From: Bog-756 sp963812525
GTDB taxonomy: Bacteria; Actinomycetota; Acidimicrobiia; Acidimicrobiales; RAAP-2
NCBI GenBank assembly: GCA_963812525.1
Contig: CAWEVL010000003.1
Location: 1 to 64,000 of the forward strand
Reading direction: 5' to 3'
DNA length: 64,000 bases
The notes under the pieces were generated by a model. It searched no databases and had not been told where the DNA came from. It was given only the letters and a program-made list of their open reading frames with translations. The position numbers and the translations under genes are program-made. Position 1 is the stretch's first letter; the number at the start of each line of letters is the position of its first letter. Shown in pieces: positions 36,101 to 44,262 of this stretch.

Positions 36101-36505
36101 CTCGCGTCGGAAGTCGCCGCCGCGGTCGCCGAGCCCGATCTCGTGGGCGAACTGCTGGCCCTCCTCCGCCCCTATCAGCGGCGCGGTGTGCCAGTGGCCA
36201 TCGGAGTCGGCTACCTGGGCACGACCTCGCGGGCGCTCGGTCTGCTCGCCTCACGACTGGGCGACCATCCCACGGCCATCGCCGATCTCACCGACGCCCT
36301 CGACATCGAGACCAGGATCGGCGCACCCGCGTACGAAGCCCGGACCATGGTGGCGCTGGCTCGCGCCCACCTCGATCGCGCCGAACCGCACGACTCGGAT
36401 CGGGCCACCGACCTGCTATGCGACGCCCGGGCCATCGCCGAGCGTCTGGACCTCCGAACCGTGGCGTCGGACGCGTCCACCCTGCTGAGCGTGGTCCGGC
36501 CCTAA
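33158..36505 (+). CDS. Class III cyclase-like domain / STAND ATPase regulator
   Basis: This 1115-residue protein begins with a class III nucleotidyl cyclase homology domain (about 1-165), with metal Asp in LFTDMVGST and MGDGLMAVF. The usual transition-state Asn is replaced: the motif reads PVVEAARLE, so activity is doubtful. A STAND/AAA-type ATPase follows, with FVGREGEREQL, Walker A GEAGIGKSR near residue 225 and Walker B FAIDDLQWG. The C-terminal half is alpha-helical and TPR-like. It lacks the LuxR helix-turn-helix often found at the end of the mycobacterial relatives. GTG 33158 has TATGCT (33146-33151) 6 nt upstream. Probably a ligand-sensing switch. Confidence 0.82.
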   Translation: MTVGHGTRTVLFTDMVGSTALRTSLGDNAADVLRAEHERILRSTVEDHGGTVVKVMGDGLMAVFDGAATGVAAGVALQQAVHRQAERSTLPIQIRVGIAAGDVTWDADDYHGTPVVEAARLEPKAVPGTVLVSELVRLLAGSRTEFDFAAAGPFELKGLPGPVTAYEVAWSPEADVVATLPGPLSSRDDPPFVGREGEREQLGALWRATGPDGFHLAFITGEAGIGKSRLAAEVARAAHGDGGTVLFGRCDDELDVPYQPVVEALRHFLGQCPPAYLRDELGAGAGELVRLVPELADRFPGLAPAPSTDAETARYRLFEAVSAWLAAASETKSILFAIDDLQWGSRATHLLVRHLARSSADLRVLLVATWRDTDGAPDRTLDALLGDLATGARPTRIRLPGLARQEVDRFIDQALERSVAGSVAGSVAGSVAGSVPVAGLSERLGAALYRKTEGNPFFVQELTRDLLDLGLADLAALDEDVHGRLGVPETVRDVVLRRVRRLDDMCQRVLAAASIVGTQFEVSVVERILNLSGDEVIDSLEVAMTARLVRESTGSVGVFQFEHGLFRDVLYSELGVTRRARLHARTAAELEAVHADDLDPWAADIAAHLLAVDDRDTTDRAVEFLIRAGEVAARGLSYEQSVATLDQALSVVESADAPDTDRRLRVLLALGDAKFRTLDFDGSNKAFLQAVDGARHLGRPEALARATCGLARAVQPGAPDLGLGRLLDEALDALTEDDSYLRAQLLAVTAAHSLQNSDQGPRHDLVAEAVAMAERLGDPGEVAFVLGVSVIATFSPDLLEQRLHYIDTQLERSACSGHLEAACEAYGWRATSLVETGRPDTVRDDVEAMQHLADQLGQPWYRAMAQQRRAMVAQLSGDYETAEALADHSLAAAPQQQLAVLAGYAGLTWTVRRDQGRLAEVEPALLAFAAMTPDVPAWKATIAVTALELGRPDDARAELDTLVQRGLPSIPKDWLWLATTVLASEVAAAVAEPDLVGELLALLRPYQRRGVPVAIGVGYLGTTSRALGLLASRLGDHPTAIADLTDALDIETRIGAPAYEARTMVALARAHLDRAEPHDSDRATDLLCDARAIAERLDLRTVASDASTLLSVVRP
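34409..34456 (+). repeat. 12-bp in-frame tandem repeat (four perfect copies)
   Basis: TCGGTGGCGGGG is repeated four times without mismatch, followed by a partial fifth copy. It encodes (Ser)-Val-Ala-Gly units, a short flexible linker in the ATPase region of the cyclase-like protein. Twelve-base units keep the frame, so copy number can change by slippage without breaking the gene. Confidence 0.9.
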
Positions 36506-36564
36506 CCCGGGGCCGGGAGGACGAGACCGGGTCCCGGGGGCGACCCCACGTCCGGAGCGGTGGC

Positions 36565-37056
36565 TCAGGCCCCGCGGGCCGGCAGCAGGATCTCGTCGGC
36601 CGGACGGTGCTCCGACCCCGGACCGGCATGGGCCCGCACCGACCGGGCGTCGAGCTGCTCGCCGCAGGCCGAGCAGCTGGCCACGACGGTGGCCTGGTGC
36701 CGGCACGCCTTGTGCTCGATCACCACGGGCGGCCCCTCGGCTGCCTCCCAGGTGTCGCCCCACTGCCGCAGGGCGGTGAGGACGAGCCACAGGTCCCGCC
36801 CCTTGTCGGTGAGCCGGTAGTCGTAGCGGACCGGGTGCTCCTGGTAGGGAACCCGCACCAGGACGCCGCGCTCGACCAGGTGGTCGAGGCGGTCGGTGAG
36901 GATGTTGCGGGAGATGCCGAGCCGCCGGTGGAAGTCGTCGAACCGGGTGACCCCGAGGAAGCAGTCCCGGACGATGAGCATGGTCCACCACTCCCCGACC
37001 ACTTCGAGGGTCTGGGCCACCGAGCAGTTCATGCCTTCGAAGCTCTTCCGACGCAT
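36565..37056 (-). CDS. HxlR family transcriptional regulator with Cys-rich C-terminus
   Basis: The winged-helix core typical of HxlR is visible as CSVAQTLEVVGEWWTMLIVRD, here at about residues 11-31, then RFDDFHRRLGISRNILTDRL. A C-terminal extension has C-x-H and CSAC pairs (KACRH, ASCSACGEQL) that could bind zinc. ATG 37056 (163 residues) is chosen because TACACT (37063-37068) is a leaderless -10 box 6 nt upstream. ATG 37086 would add ten residues across the promoter. The inverted repeat at 37074-37086 is a candidate autoregulatory operator. The target pathway is not evident from neighbours. Confidence 0.85.
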   Translation of the reverse strand: MRRKSFEGMNCSVAQTLEVVGEWWTMLIVRDCFLGVTRFDDFHRRLGISRNILTDRLDHLVERGVLVRVPYQEHPVRYDYRLTDKGRDLWLVLTALRQWGDTWEAAEGPPVVIEHKACRHQATVVASCSACGEQLDARSVRAHAGPGSEHRPADEILLPARGA

Positions 37057-37073
37057 GCTGCCAGTGTACTGGG

Positions 37074-37086
37074 TTGCATGGTGCAA
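37074..37086 (-). promoter_or_regulatory. Candidate HxlR operator
   Basis: TTGCA-TGG-TGCAA is a perfect 5-3-5 inverted repeat just upstream of the predicted -10 box (37063-37068) of the hxlR-like gene. Its position between the -10 and -35 regions suits autorepression. Binding is inferred. Confidence 0.45.
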
Positions 37087-37137
37087 TGCACTCCGGGACC
37101 GGGATGGGTCAGGCCCGGGGGCGGTGCCGGGGTCGAC

Positions 37138-38235
37138 CTACCAGAGGGCGTTCCAGTCCTCTGGGGCCAGCCATCCCAACGGCCCCGCGTCCTCCGGGCG
37201 TGGGATCCGGACGGTCTCGCTGTCGATCCAGGTGGGCTGGTCGAACCCGGCCTGCTTCCAGTGCCGGAGGGGCACCGACTTCCAGTCCCGGCTCTTCATG
37301 CCGCCCTCGGAGTAGCCCGGGCGTACCAGGAGGTCAGCGGGCGAACCGGCCACCACCACGCACCGCCGCGACTTCCCCTCGAGGTCGGGACGGTCCGGGT
37401 CCACCGAGTCGAACGGGATCCAGGCGAAGACGACCCCGGCCACCCACGGGTCGTTCCGGTCGAACTCCTCCTCCTGGGCCGGGGTGAGCGATGCCCGTCG
37501 GGTGAGCCTCGGCGCCACGCTGGCCTCCCGGCCGGTCGAGGTCCGGTCCCGTCCGGTCCCTCCGGCCGGGTTCGAGGCCGAGGCGGCCGCCGCCGCCCCC
37601 GAGCGCTCCTGCTTGCGGGCCCGGCGGACCTGCTCCCCGGCCTTCCGTGCCGCCTCCATTTTCCTCCGCCGCTCCTCGGCGTCCTTCTGCTTCTTCAGCC
37701 GGCGCGCCTCGCGCTGCTCGGGCGTGGTGGCCCGCTCGACCAGCGGCGCGGCCGGTCGCCTCGCTCCTGATGGGTCCTCCGCCGCCCAGCCGGTCAGGCC
37801 GAACCGCTCGTCGCCTGCGGCCACCTCGAAACACAGGTCCGACGCCGGCATCTGGCCGTCCGCCACTGAAGCCAGCATCACCCCGATGGTTCCGGGCGAG
37901 AACGAGCCGCCCACCTGGTCGAGCGCGTCCAGCAGCTGCTCGCGGCTGGGATTATCCGAGTGGTCGCCGAGCACCTCGATGGTCCGGGTGAGGCAGGCGT
38001 CGGCCAGCACCGCGGCCAGATAGGGCAAGGCGGCGCGGTACTGCGGGCGGGTCACGGCATCGGCCGGATCGCGGTGCTTGCGCAAGGCGTTGAGGGCGTT
38101 GACGACGAACTTGGGCGCCTGGAAGGAGGGGTCGTTGGTGCGGACCAGCGCCGCCTTCACCTCGTCGCGGCCCACCCGTGACAGCGCAAACCGCACCAGG
38201 GCCGCCCGATCGCTCTCGGTGATCTCGCCCTCCAT
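37138..38235 (-). CDS. Uncharacterised protein with charged coiled coil and PemK-like C-terminal region
   Basis: This is a 365-residue protein I do not recognise as a whole. The N-terminal 170 residues are mostly helical. A highly charged segment (REARRLKKQKDAEERRR and KAGEQVRRARKQERSG, about 185-225) predicts a coiled coil. The C-terminal 120 residues (GVVFAWIPFDSVDPDRPD, then KSRRCVVVAGSP, then LLVRPGYSEGGMKSRDW) have the strand order and basic patch of PemK/MazF-like folds. That similarity is weak and inferred by eye. No antitoxin gene is adjacent. ATG 38235 is chosen; the frame stays open further upstream but overlaps the divergent gene's promoter. Confidence 0.7.
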   Translation of the reverse strand: MEGEITESDRAALVRFALSRVGRDEVKAALVRTNDPSFQAPKFVVNALNALRKHRDPADAVTRPQYRAALPYLAAVLADACLTRTIEVLGDHSDNPSREQLLDALDQVGGSFSPGTIGVMLASVADGQMPASDLCFEVAAGDERFGLTGWAAEDPSGARRPAAPLVERATTPEQREARRLKKQKDAEERRRKMEAARKAGEQVRRARKQERSGAAAAASASNPAGGTGRDRTSTGREASVAPRLTRRASLTPAQEEEFDRNDPWVAGVVFAWIPFDSVDPDRPDLEGKSRRCVVVAGSPADLLVRPGYSEGGMKSRDWKSVPLRHWKQAGFDQPTWIDSETVRIPRPEDAGPLGWLAPEDWNALW

Positions 38236-38365
38236 CGGCACACCCTCCCCTGCGCTCCGCCGCCGCGCTCGGTCGGTCCGGGCCGTCGCCACCGGCGGCA
38301 GCGGGTGTTCATCATCGCAGAGTCCGGTGGCCCACCGGACCGTCCCCACGGGCGATACTGAACGG

Positions 38366-39346
38366 ATGGCCTCCCGACCCGGGTCCGGTGACGAACTCGA
38401 CCTCGACGTCCCGCCGGACCACCTCGGCGTGCACGGACCGGGGGCCGGGGCGGTGGCGGCACCGCCTGCAGGGGGCCCGGCCGGCCTCCCCGATGGCACG
38501 GGGCGGCGGGGCGGGCCCGGCCCGTTCATCACCTTCGTCGAGTACGAGCGCCCGGACGGGCTGGTGGCCCGCTGGGACTCGCGGCGGCACCGCAAGCAGG
38601 CCCAGCCGAGTGCGGGCACCCCCGACCACACCTGGTGGGCACCACAGGCCCGGGGGTGGTGGATCGCCATACTCTTCATGGTCGGCTCGGCCCTCTTCGC
38701 CCTCGGGGCGGTGCCGGGGTATGCCGGCTTGGTGGGAGCCAAGACCGACACCATCACCTTCTTCGTGGGCTCGGTCTTCTTCACCTCGGCCGGGTTCCTC
38801 CAGTACCGCGAGTCGGTGGACGCCGGCGCCGACGGGCGGCCCCACCGGTGGGGCAGGGTCTTCGTCTACCGACCCCGTCAGATCGACTGGTGGGCGTCCG
38901 GCATCCAACTCATCGGCACCCTCTACTTCAACGTGAGCACCGGCACCGCCATGGGGACCGACCTCACCGCCCAGGCTGCCCAACAACATGTCTGGCGGCC
39001 GGACGCCGTCGGGTCCGTCTGCTTCCTGGTGGCCAGCAGCCTGGCCTGGTTCGAGGTGTGCCACGGCTGGGTCGCCTGGTCGCCGACCAGCCTCTCGTGG
39101 TGGATCACCGCCCTCAACCTGGTGGGCTCCGTCGCCTTCGGCGTCTCGGCCGTGGCCGCCTTCATCGTCCCCGCCACCGGCCAACTCTGGAACACCGAGC
39201 TCTCCAACCTGGGCACCTTCGTCGGCGCCCTCTGCTTCCTCGTGGGGGCGTTCCTGCTGCTTCCGGAGCGAACCGCCGGGGTGGAGCCCTCGACCCGGCC
39301 CTCGACGGCCACCCGGCCCACCGTCGGGCCGGCCGCGGCCACCTGA
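38366..39346 (+). CDS. YrhK-domain-like membrane protein
   Basis: This 326-residue protein has a Gly/Pro-rich N-tail (about 1-60), then six or so transmembrane helices in pairs. Segments such as GWWIAILFMVGSALFALGA, FFVGSVFFTSAGFLQY and RQIDWWASGIQLIGTLYFN match the YrhK-like pattern of short helix pairs with a conserved aromatic motif. Function unknown. ATG 38366 has GATACT (38354-38359) 6 nt upstream, so a leaderless transcript is predicted. It is divergent from the preceding gene with a 130-bp control region and convergent with the CrtI-like gene. Confidence 0.75.
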   Translation: MASRPGSGDELDLDVPPDHLGVHGPGAGAVAAPPAGGPAGLPDGTGRRGGPGPFITFVEYERPDGLVARWDSRRHRKQAQPSAGTPDHTWWAPQARGWWIAILFMVGSALFALGAVPGYAGLVGAKTDTITFFVGSVFFTSAGFLQYRESVDAGADGRPHRWGRVFVYRPRQIDWWASGIQLIGTLYFNVSTGTAMGTDLTAQAAQQHVWRPDAVGSVCFLVASSLAWFEVCHGWVAWSPTSLSWWITALNLVGSVAFGVSAVAAFIVPATGQLWNTELSNLGTFVGALCFLVGAFLLLPERTAGVEPSTRPSTATRPTVGPAAAT

Positions 39347-39393
39347 TCCTCCGGCCCGTCCCGGTCCGCTGACCCTGTCGGTCGGTGCCCCGA

Positions 39394-40845
39394 TCAGACC
39401 CGGAGGGGTGACGGCCCTCCGAAGTGGTCGTGGAGCGCGGTTCGGGCGGCGTACACCCCGCACATCCCGTGCACCCCGGCCCCGGGTGCGGTCGATCCCG
39501 AACACAGGTACACCCCCTCGAGGGGGGTCCGGTAGGGGTTCCACTGCACGGTGGGCCGGAAGACCGTCTGGAGCAGGGTCGAGGCCCCGCCGGCGATGTC
39601 CCCGCCCACGTAGTTCGGATTGTGCTGCTCCTCTTGTGCGGCGGTCCGGACGGTGCGGGCCAGGACCAGGTCGGCGAAGCCCGGGGCGAACCGCTCGATC
39701 TGGGCCTCGATGACCTCGTGCATGTCCACCGTGGATCCCGACGGCACGTGGCAGTAACCCCAGAGGGCCTGCTGTCCCGCCGGTGCCCGGGTGGGGTCCA
39801 CCACCCCGGCCTGCACCACGATGGAATACGGCCGGTCGGGGTGCCGCCCGGCGTGCACGTCGGCCTCGCTCCTCGCCACCTCGGCAAAGGTTCCTCCGAG
39901 GTGCACGGTCCCGGCCCTCCGGCAGACCTCGGCGCTCCATGGCACCGGTCCCGAGAGGGCCCAGTCCACCTTGCAGACCCCCGGTCCGTAGCGGAACCGC
40001 CGCAATGCCCGCCCGTACCTCGACGGCAGGGCGTCGCCGGCCATGGCCGCCAGGCCGCGGGGCGCGGTGTCCACCAACACCGCCGTGGCCGGAGGGAGCT
40101 CATCGAGCGACTCCACCCACTGTCCGGTGACCAGGGTCCCGCCCAATCGCTCCAGCTCGGCGAGCATGGCGTCGGTGATCCCGGCGCTGCCGCCTTCGAC
40201 CACGGGCCATCCGGCGGCATGGGCGGTCAAGGTCAGGAACAGCCCGAAGGCACTGGTCAACGGGGCGGTGAGCGGGGCCATGGAGTGGGCCGAGACCCCC
40301 GCCAGCATGGCCTTGGCCCGATCGGTCTGGAACCGTCGGGCGAGTGCGGACGCGGGGAGCAGGCCGGGCACTCCGAACCGGGCCATGGCCAGCGGCCGGC
40401 GGGGAACAGACCGCAGTGGGGCCAGGATGGCGTCGCTCACCGGACCGGCGTCGGCCAGGATCGGACCGAGCAGGCGTCGGTAGGCCCGGCCGTCGACGCC
40501 GAGCGAATCGGCCGTGTCCCCCACCGACGGGAGGGCGGCCGCCGCGTCGCCCCCGTCGAGGGGATGGGCGAAGGGCACGGCGGGCTGTCGCAGTGAGGCC
40601 CGCAGTCCCGCGAACGCCGGCTGGCGGAAGAACGAGGAGGTCAGCACCATGGGGTGGGCCGTGGAGCAGACGTCATGACGGAAGCCGGGCAGTGTCAGCT
40701 CTTCGGTACGGCACCCACCGCCAGGGGCGTCGGCCCCTTCGACCACCGTCACCGACAGACCGGCGGCGGCCAGGGTCACCGCCGCGGCCAGGCCGTTGGG
40801 CCCCGACCCCACCACCACCGCGTCGACGGCGTCGACCCCACCCAT
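39394..40845 (-). CDS. Phytoene desaturase/CrtI-like FAD oxidoreductase
   Basis: The 483-residue protein has the FAD-binding start VVVGSGPNGLAAAVTLAAAG followed by EGADAPGGGCRTEEL, and the C-terminal motif GVYLCSGSTAPGAGVHGMCG. These are typical of CrtI-like NAD(P)/FAD-dependent oxidoreductases, including carotenoid desaturases and mammalian RetSat/PYROXD2 relatives. No carotenoid synthesis genes are near, so the substrate is open. ATG 40845 is preferred because a GAGGGGTGA ribosome-like site lies about 10 nt upstream. ATG 40875 would add ten residues. Confidence 0.85.
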   Translation of the reverse strand: MGGVDAVDAVVVGSGPNGLAAAVTLAAAGLSVTVVEGADAPGGGCRTEELTLPGFRHDVCSTAHPMVLTSSFFRQPAFAGLRASLRQPAVPFAHPLDGGDAAAALPSVGDTADSLGVDGRAYRRLLGPILADAGPVSDAILAPLRSVPRRPLAMARFGVPGLLPASALARRFQTDRAKAMLAGVSAHSMAPLTAPLTSAFGLFLTLTAHAAGWPVVEGGSAGITDAMLAELERLGGTLVTGQWVESLDELPPATAVLVDTAPRGLAAMAGDALPSRYGRALRRFRYGPGVCKVDWALSGPVPWSAEVCRRAGTVHLGGTFAEVARSEADVHAGRHPDRPYSIVVQAGVVDPTRAPAGQQALWGYCHVPSGSTVDMHEVIEAQIERFAPGFADLVLARTVRTAAQEEQHNPNYVGGDIAGGASTLLQTVFRPTVQWNPYRTPLEGVYLCSGSTAPGAGVHGMCGVYAARTALHDHFGGPSPLRV

Positions 40846-41130
40846 CAGGGCTTCACCCCTCGGACGGGTCCCCACCCGCTCATGGGCCCGTCCCCGTGTC
40901 CACCGTCTTCCCGATCACGTCGTCCACAGTGCCCCGTTCCACCGGTGGGCTGCCAATCGGACGAGTGCGCCCGGCCCCGTCCGCCTCGCGGTACCAGCCT
41001 CCCGGTACCGCCTCCCGGTCCTCCGTTGCTCGCGGTCATGTTCCAGTGTTCTTGATGGTTCTCCGTCCCCGGGCCCCGAACGGCTGTGGCTACGGTCCGG
41101 TGTGTCACACCCTCGGTGTTGGCTGTGATC

Positions 41131-42366
41131 ATGGATCTCGCAGTCATGGACGAGGCACTGGCCCGGCTCGGGGCGGCGGGCCCCGCGGAGCGCTCCGATC
41201 CGGAGTTCATCAGCACCCTCCTGCGCCAGTGGGCCGAATTCGACAGCCTCGTCACCGAGTCGGTGGCCTCCTTCGACGCCCGGGGCGAGTGGCAGGCCTC
41301 CGAGGCCCGCTCGGCCACGGCATGGCTGCAGTCCGTGGCCCGTCTCCCCGAGAAGACCGCGCAGGCCCTGGTCCGTCGGGGCCGTGCGCTCCACCACCTG
41401 CCCCACACCAGGGCGGCCTGGGCCGAGGGTGCCGTCACCGGGGCCCACGTGGACGTGATGGTCTCACTCCGGGGTGAGGCCACCGAGGAGGCCCTTGCTC
41501 GGGATGAGGGGCTCCTCGTGGAGAAGGCCCGGACCCTCACCTACGACCATTTCGTCCGGTCCGTCGCCTTCTGGAAACAGTTTGCCGACCCTGACGGCAC
41601 CGACGAGGCCGCCGAGAAACGAAGGACCCGGCGGGACGCCTATCTGGTCCGGAGCTTCTCGGGCACCTGGTTCGGCCAGATGACCCTGGACCCGATCTCC
41701 GGGGCCATCGTCGGCGACGAGTTCCAACGGTTGGAGCAGCACCTCTTCGACGCGGACTGGGCCGAGGCCAAAGGGCGCCTGGGAAGGGAGCCGTCGGTCA
41801 CCGACCTCACCCGTTCGCCGGGGCAGCGGAGGGCCGACGCCCTGGTGCTCATGGCCACCCGCTCGAAGACCGCCCCGGTGGACGGCCGGAGGCCGCACCC
41901 CCTGTTCACCGTCCTGGTCGGCTACGAAACGATGTACGGAAGGATCTCGCAGCTGGCGGACGGATCGGTCGTCCCGCCCGGCTCCCTCCTCCCCTGGTTG
42001 GAGGGGGCCGACCTCGAGCGGGCCGAGTACCGGGCGGATGGAACCATCACCGTCGGGGCCCGGGCCACGATCACGACACTGGACCTCGCCGGCTTCGAGC
42101 ACGCCGTGCTCGCCCCGATCACCCGGGTGGAGTGCCCTCCCACCGACCGCTTCTTCACCGGAGCCACGAGGCGGGCCATCGAGATCCGGGACCGGGAGTG
42201 CTGTCACCCGAGCTGTGATCTCCAGGCCAGTCGTTGCCAGGTGGACCACATCCAGCCCTTCGCCCAGGGAGGGCTCACCACCCAGGAGAACGGGCGGCTG
42301 CTCTGCAGCACCCACAACCGGATGCGCAACCACGGCGACCGGCGGCGTCCGCCGCAGCGGGAGTGA
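41131..42366 (+). CDS. DUF222 domain HNH endonuclease-like protein (13E12 type)
   Basis: An N-terminal DUF222 region (about residues 20-270) is followed by an HNH nuclease domain: RECCHPSCDLQASRCQVDHI, then LLCSTHNRMRNH. Zinc-binding Cys pairs and the catalytic DH and HN positions are visible. This family is abundant in actinobacteria (13E12 repeat family of mycobacteria) and its role is not settled. The start is uncertain: ATG 41131 (411 residues) is used, but GTG 41086 and GTG 41125 are in frame. About 250 bp upstream, to the CrtI-like gene, holds no other gene that I can support. Confidence 0.85.
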   Translation: MDLAVMDEALARLGAAGPAERSDPEFISTLLRQWAEFDSLVTESVASFDARGEWQASEARSATAWLQSVARLPEKTAQALVRRGRALHHLPHTRAAWAEGAVTGAHVDVMVSLRGEATEEALARDEGLLVEKARTLTYDHFVRSVAFWKQFADPDGTDEAAEKRRTRRDAYLVRSFSGTWFGQMTLDPISGAIVGDEFQRLEQHLFDADWAEAKGRLGREPSVTDLTRSPGQRRADALVLMATRSKTAPVDGRRPHPLFTVLVGYETMYGRISQLADGSVVPPGSLLPWLEGADLERAEYRADGTITVGARATITTLDLAGFEHAVLAPITRVECPPTDRFFTGATRRAIEIRDRECCHPSCDLQASRCQVDHIQPFAQGGLTTQENGRLLCSTHNRMRNHGDRRRPPQRE

Positions 42367-42597
42367 ACGGCCCGATCTGCCCCGGCCTTCCCGAGCAACC
42401 GGCAACGAGGCGCCGTCCATGCGATTGCCGAGAAATCCCTGGTCCACGGGGTTCCCATCTCGGGCTCAAGGCTGGGTCCCGGCGTTCCGATGGAACCACC
42501 AGCCTGAACGCGGAAGATGCACGGTCCCATCGGTGTTGCACGCAGTGAGAGGAGGAGGTCCCACAGCCACCTGCCACCAGGTTGTAGGACAGAGGAG

Positions 42598-43020
42598 ATG
42601 GAAGAGATCGAACAGGAACAGATCGAACAGGAACCGATGCATCAGGAGCAGACCGAGCAGGTGGAGCAGATGGAAGCGCGCGAGGCCGGACAGGTTCCCG
42701 AGGCCGCAACCCAGGATCGGACACCGACCCCGGGGGACGTGCTCCGCACCCTTCCCACCGAGGCCCAGCGGCGGGGGACGCGTTTCGTCTCGGCCCAGGC
42801 CATGCAGGCCAAGCTGTTCTCGGTGTACGACGCCGCCGCCGCCGCGGAGGACGCACTGGCCCTGGTCCAGCAACAGCTCACCCTGACGCTCGACCGGAGC
42901 TACTACGACGCCGAGGAGATCGAGAGCATGGCCACGCAGCTCGACTCGCTGCTGGCCCTTGACACCATCGACCTCGAGCTCGAGCAGTTGGACCAGGGCG
43001 ACCTGGTCTCCGAGGGCTGA
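42598..43020 (+). CDS. Acidic coiled-coil protein with pentapeptide repeats
   Basis: This 140-residue protein opens with Gln/Glu-rich five-residue repeats (EIEQE-QIEQE-PMHQE-QTEQV-EQMEA), encoded by 15-bp DNA repeats around 42601-42680. The second half (LFSVYDAAAAAEDALALVQQ, then LDSLLALDTIDLELEQLD) predicts long amphipathic helices. There is no signal peptide or Cys. ATG 42598 directly follows an AGAGGAG site, better than the in-frame ATG 42517. It precedes two response-regulator genes on the same strand. I do not recognise the family; a scaffold or partner role in the signalling cluster is only a guess. Confidence 0.7.
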   Translation: MEEIEQEQIEQEPMHQEQTEQVEQMEAREAGQVPEAATQDRTPTPGDVLRTLPTEAQRRGTRFVSAQAMQAKLFSVYDAAAAAEDALALVQQQLTLTLDRSYYDAEEIESMATQLDSLLALDTIDLELEQLDQGDLVSEG

Positions 43021-43109
43021 GGGCCGGCGGACGAGGACGACGACCCCGGGGGCCACCATCACACCGGAGTTCTGCTGGTCAGGGACGTGGGCGACTACGG
43101 TTGACGGCC

Positions 43110-43784
43110 ATGGAGACGGTCCGAGTGGTGCTCGCCGAGGACAACGCACTCCTCCGGCAGGGGGTGGAGAAGCTCATCGCCCATCAGGACGGACTGGAGT
43201 TGGTGGGGACGGCCGACGACCTGCCGGGCCTGCTCGCGCTGGTCGAGAAGGTCAGTCCCGACGTGGTGGTGACCGACATCCGGATGCCACCCACCGGGAC
43301 CGACGAGGGTATCCAGGCCGCCGCCCACCTGCGGGAGCACCGCCCCGATGTCGGTGTGGTGGTGCTCAGCCAGTACGCCAACCCCGAGTACGCCTTGGCC
43401 CTGCTGTCGGACGGTTCCGCCCGGCGGGCCTATCTCCTGAAGGAGTCCATCGCCGGGGTCGACGAGTTGGCCCGGGCGATCCTGACGGTCGCCGAGGGGG
43501 GCTCGGTGGTCGACCCGGCGGTGGTCGACGCCCTGGTCGGAGCCTCCGCCCCCCGGCGGCCCTCGGACCTCGACCGCCTCACGGCCCGCGAGATGGAGAC
43601 CCTGTCCGAGATGGCCCAGGGCAAGAACAACGCCGCCATCGCCGCCTCGCTGTTCCTGTCGGAGCGGGCGGTGGAGAAGCACACCAACGCCATCTTCTCC
43701 AAGCTCGGACTGACCGAGGAGGGGGACGTCAACCGGCGGGTCAAGGCGGTCCTCATCTACCTGGGCGGTCAGCCCCCCGGGTAG
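43110..43784 (+). CDS. NarL/LuxR-type response regulator
   Basis: The 224-residue regulator has a receiver domain with acidic pair E10/D11 (LAEDN), phospho-acceptor D56 in VVVTDIRMPP and the lysine of LLKE, then a GerE helix-turn-helix. The HTH reads LTAREMETLSEMAQGKNNAAI, split here at about 160-180, then SERAVEKHTNAIFSKLGL. Its receiver is closely similar to that of the cyclase fusion at 47312-48769, suggesting a shared kinase. The likely kinase is encoded at 44263-46530 on the other strand. TACGGT (43096-43101) lies 8 nt before ATG 43110. TTG 43101 is an alternative start. Confidence 0.9.
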   Translation: METVRVVLAEDNALLRQGVEKLIAHQDGLELVGTADDLPGLLALVEKVSPDVVVTDIRMPPTGTDEGIQAAAHLREHRPDVGVVVLSQYANPEYALALLSDGSARRAYLLKESIAGVDELARAILTVAEGGSVVDPAVVDALVGASAPRRPSDLDRLTAREMETLSEMAQGKNNAAIAASLFLSERAVEKHTNAIFSKLGLTEEGDVNRRVKAVLIYLGGQPPG

Positions 43785-43848
43785 CCACACCCTCCGGGAG
43801 TGCTAGCTCACTGTCTCGGGACCGACGTCCGTGAGAGAATTGCCCATC

Positions 43849-44238
43849 ATGGACGCGCTCCCGGTATTGGTCGTCGACGATCAGGCTCCCTTCCGCATGG
43901 CCGCCAAGGCCGTGGTGCGCCGGATGGAGGGATTCGACGTCGTCGGCGAGGCCACCGACGGCGAGGAGGCCGTGGCCATGGCGGCCGAACTCCACCCCGC
44001 CCTCGTGCTCATGGACATCAACATGCCAGGCATGAACGGCGTGGAGGCCACCCGCCGCATCGTGGCCGCCGAGCCCGACACCGTGGTCATCCTCTGCTCG
44101 ACCTACAACCCCCAGGACCTCCCCCCGGACGCTGCCGCCAGCGGGGCCGTCGCCTATGTCAACAAGGAGGAGTTCGGCCCGACCGAGCTCCAGCGCATCT
44201 GGGTCGAGCGGGAGACCGTCGACTTCCTGCCCGGCTGA
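43849..44238 (+). CDS. Stand-alone response regulator receiver (CheY-like)
   Basis: This 129-residue single receiver domain has acidic pair D10/D11 (VVDDQ), phospho-acceptor D56 in LVLMDINMPGMNG, Ser/Thr in LCSTYN and Lys in VNKEE. There is no output domain, so it must act by protein contact or as a phosphate sink. It converges with the histidine kinase gene, with 24 bp between the stops, and follows a full response regulator. GTG 43831 would add six residues; ATG 43849 is preferred. Confidence 0.85.
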   Translation: MDALPVLVVDDQAPFRMAAKAVVRRMEGFDVVGEATDGEEAVAMAAELHPALVLMDINMPGMNGVEATRRIVAAEPDTVVILCSTYNPQDLPPDAAASGAVAYVNKEEFGPTELQRIWVERETVDFLPG

Positions 44239-44262
44239 CCGGTCGTCAGTTCCGCCGTCGCC

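Noticed and set aside
41102..41128. Second ECF41-type promoter (TGTCACA before the DUF222 gene)
   Set aside because: TGTCACA is present, but the position 16 nt later reads TGAT, not CGTC, so it does not match.
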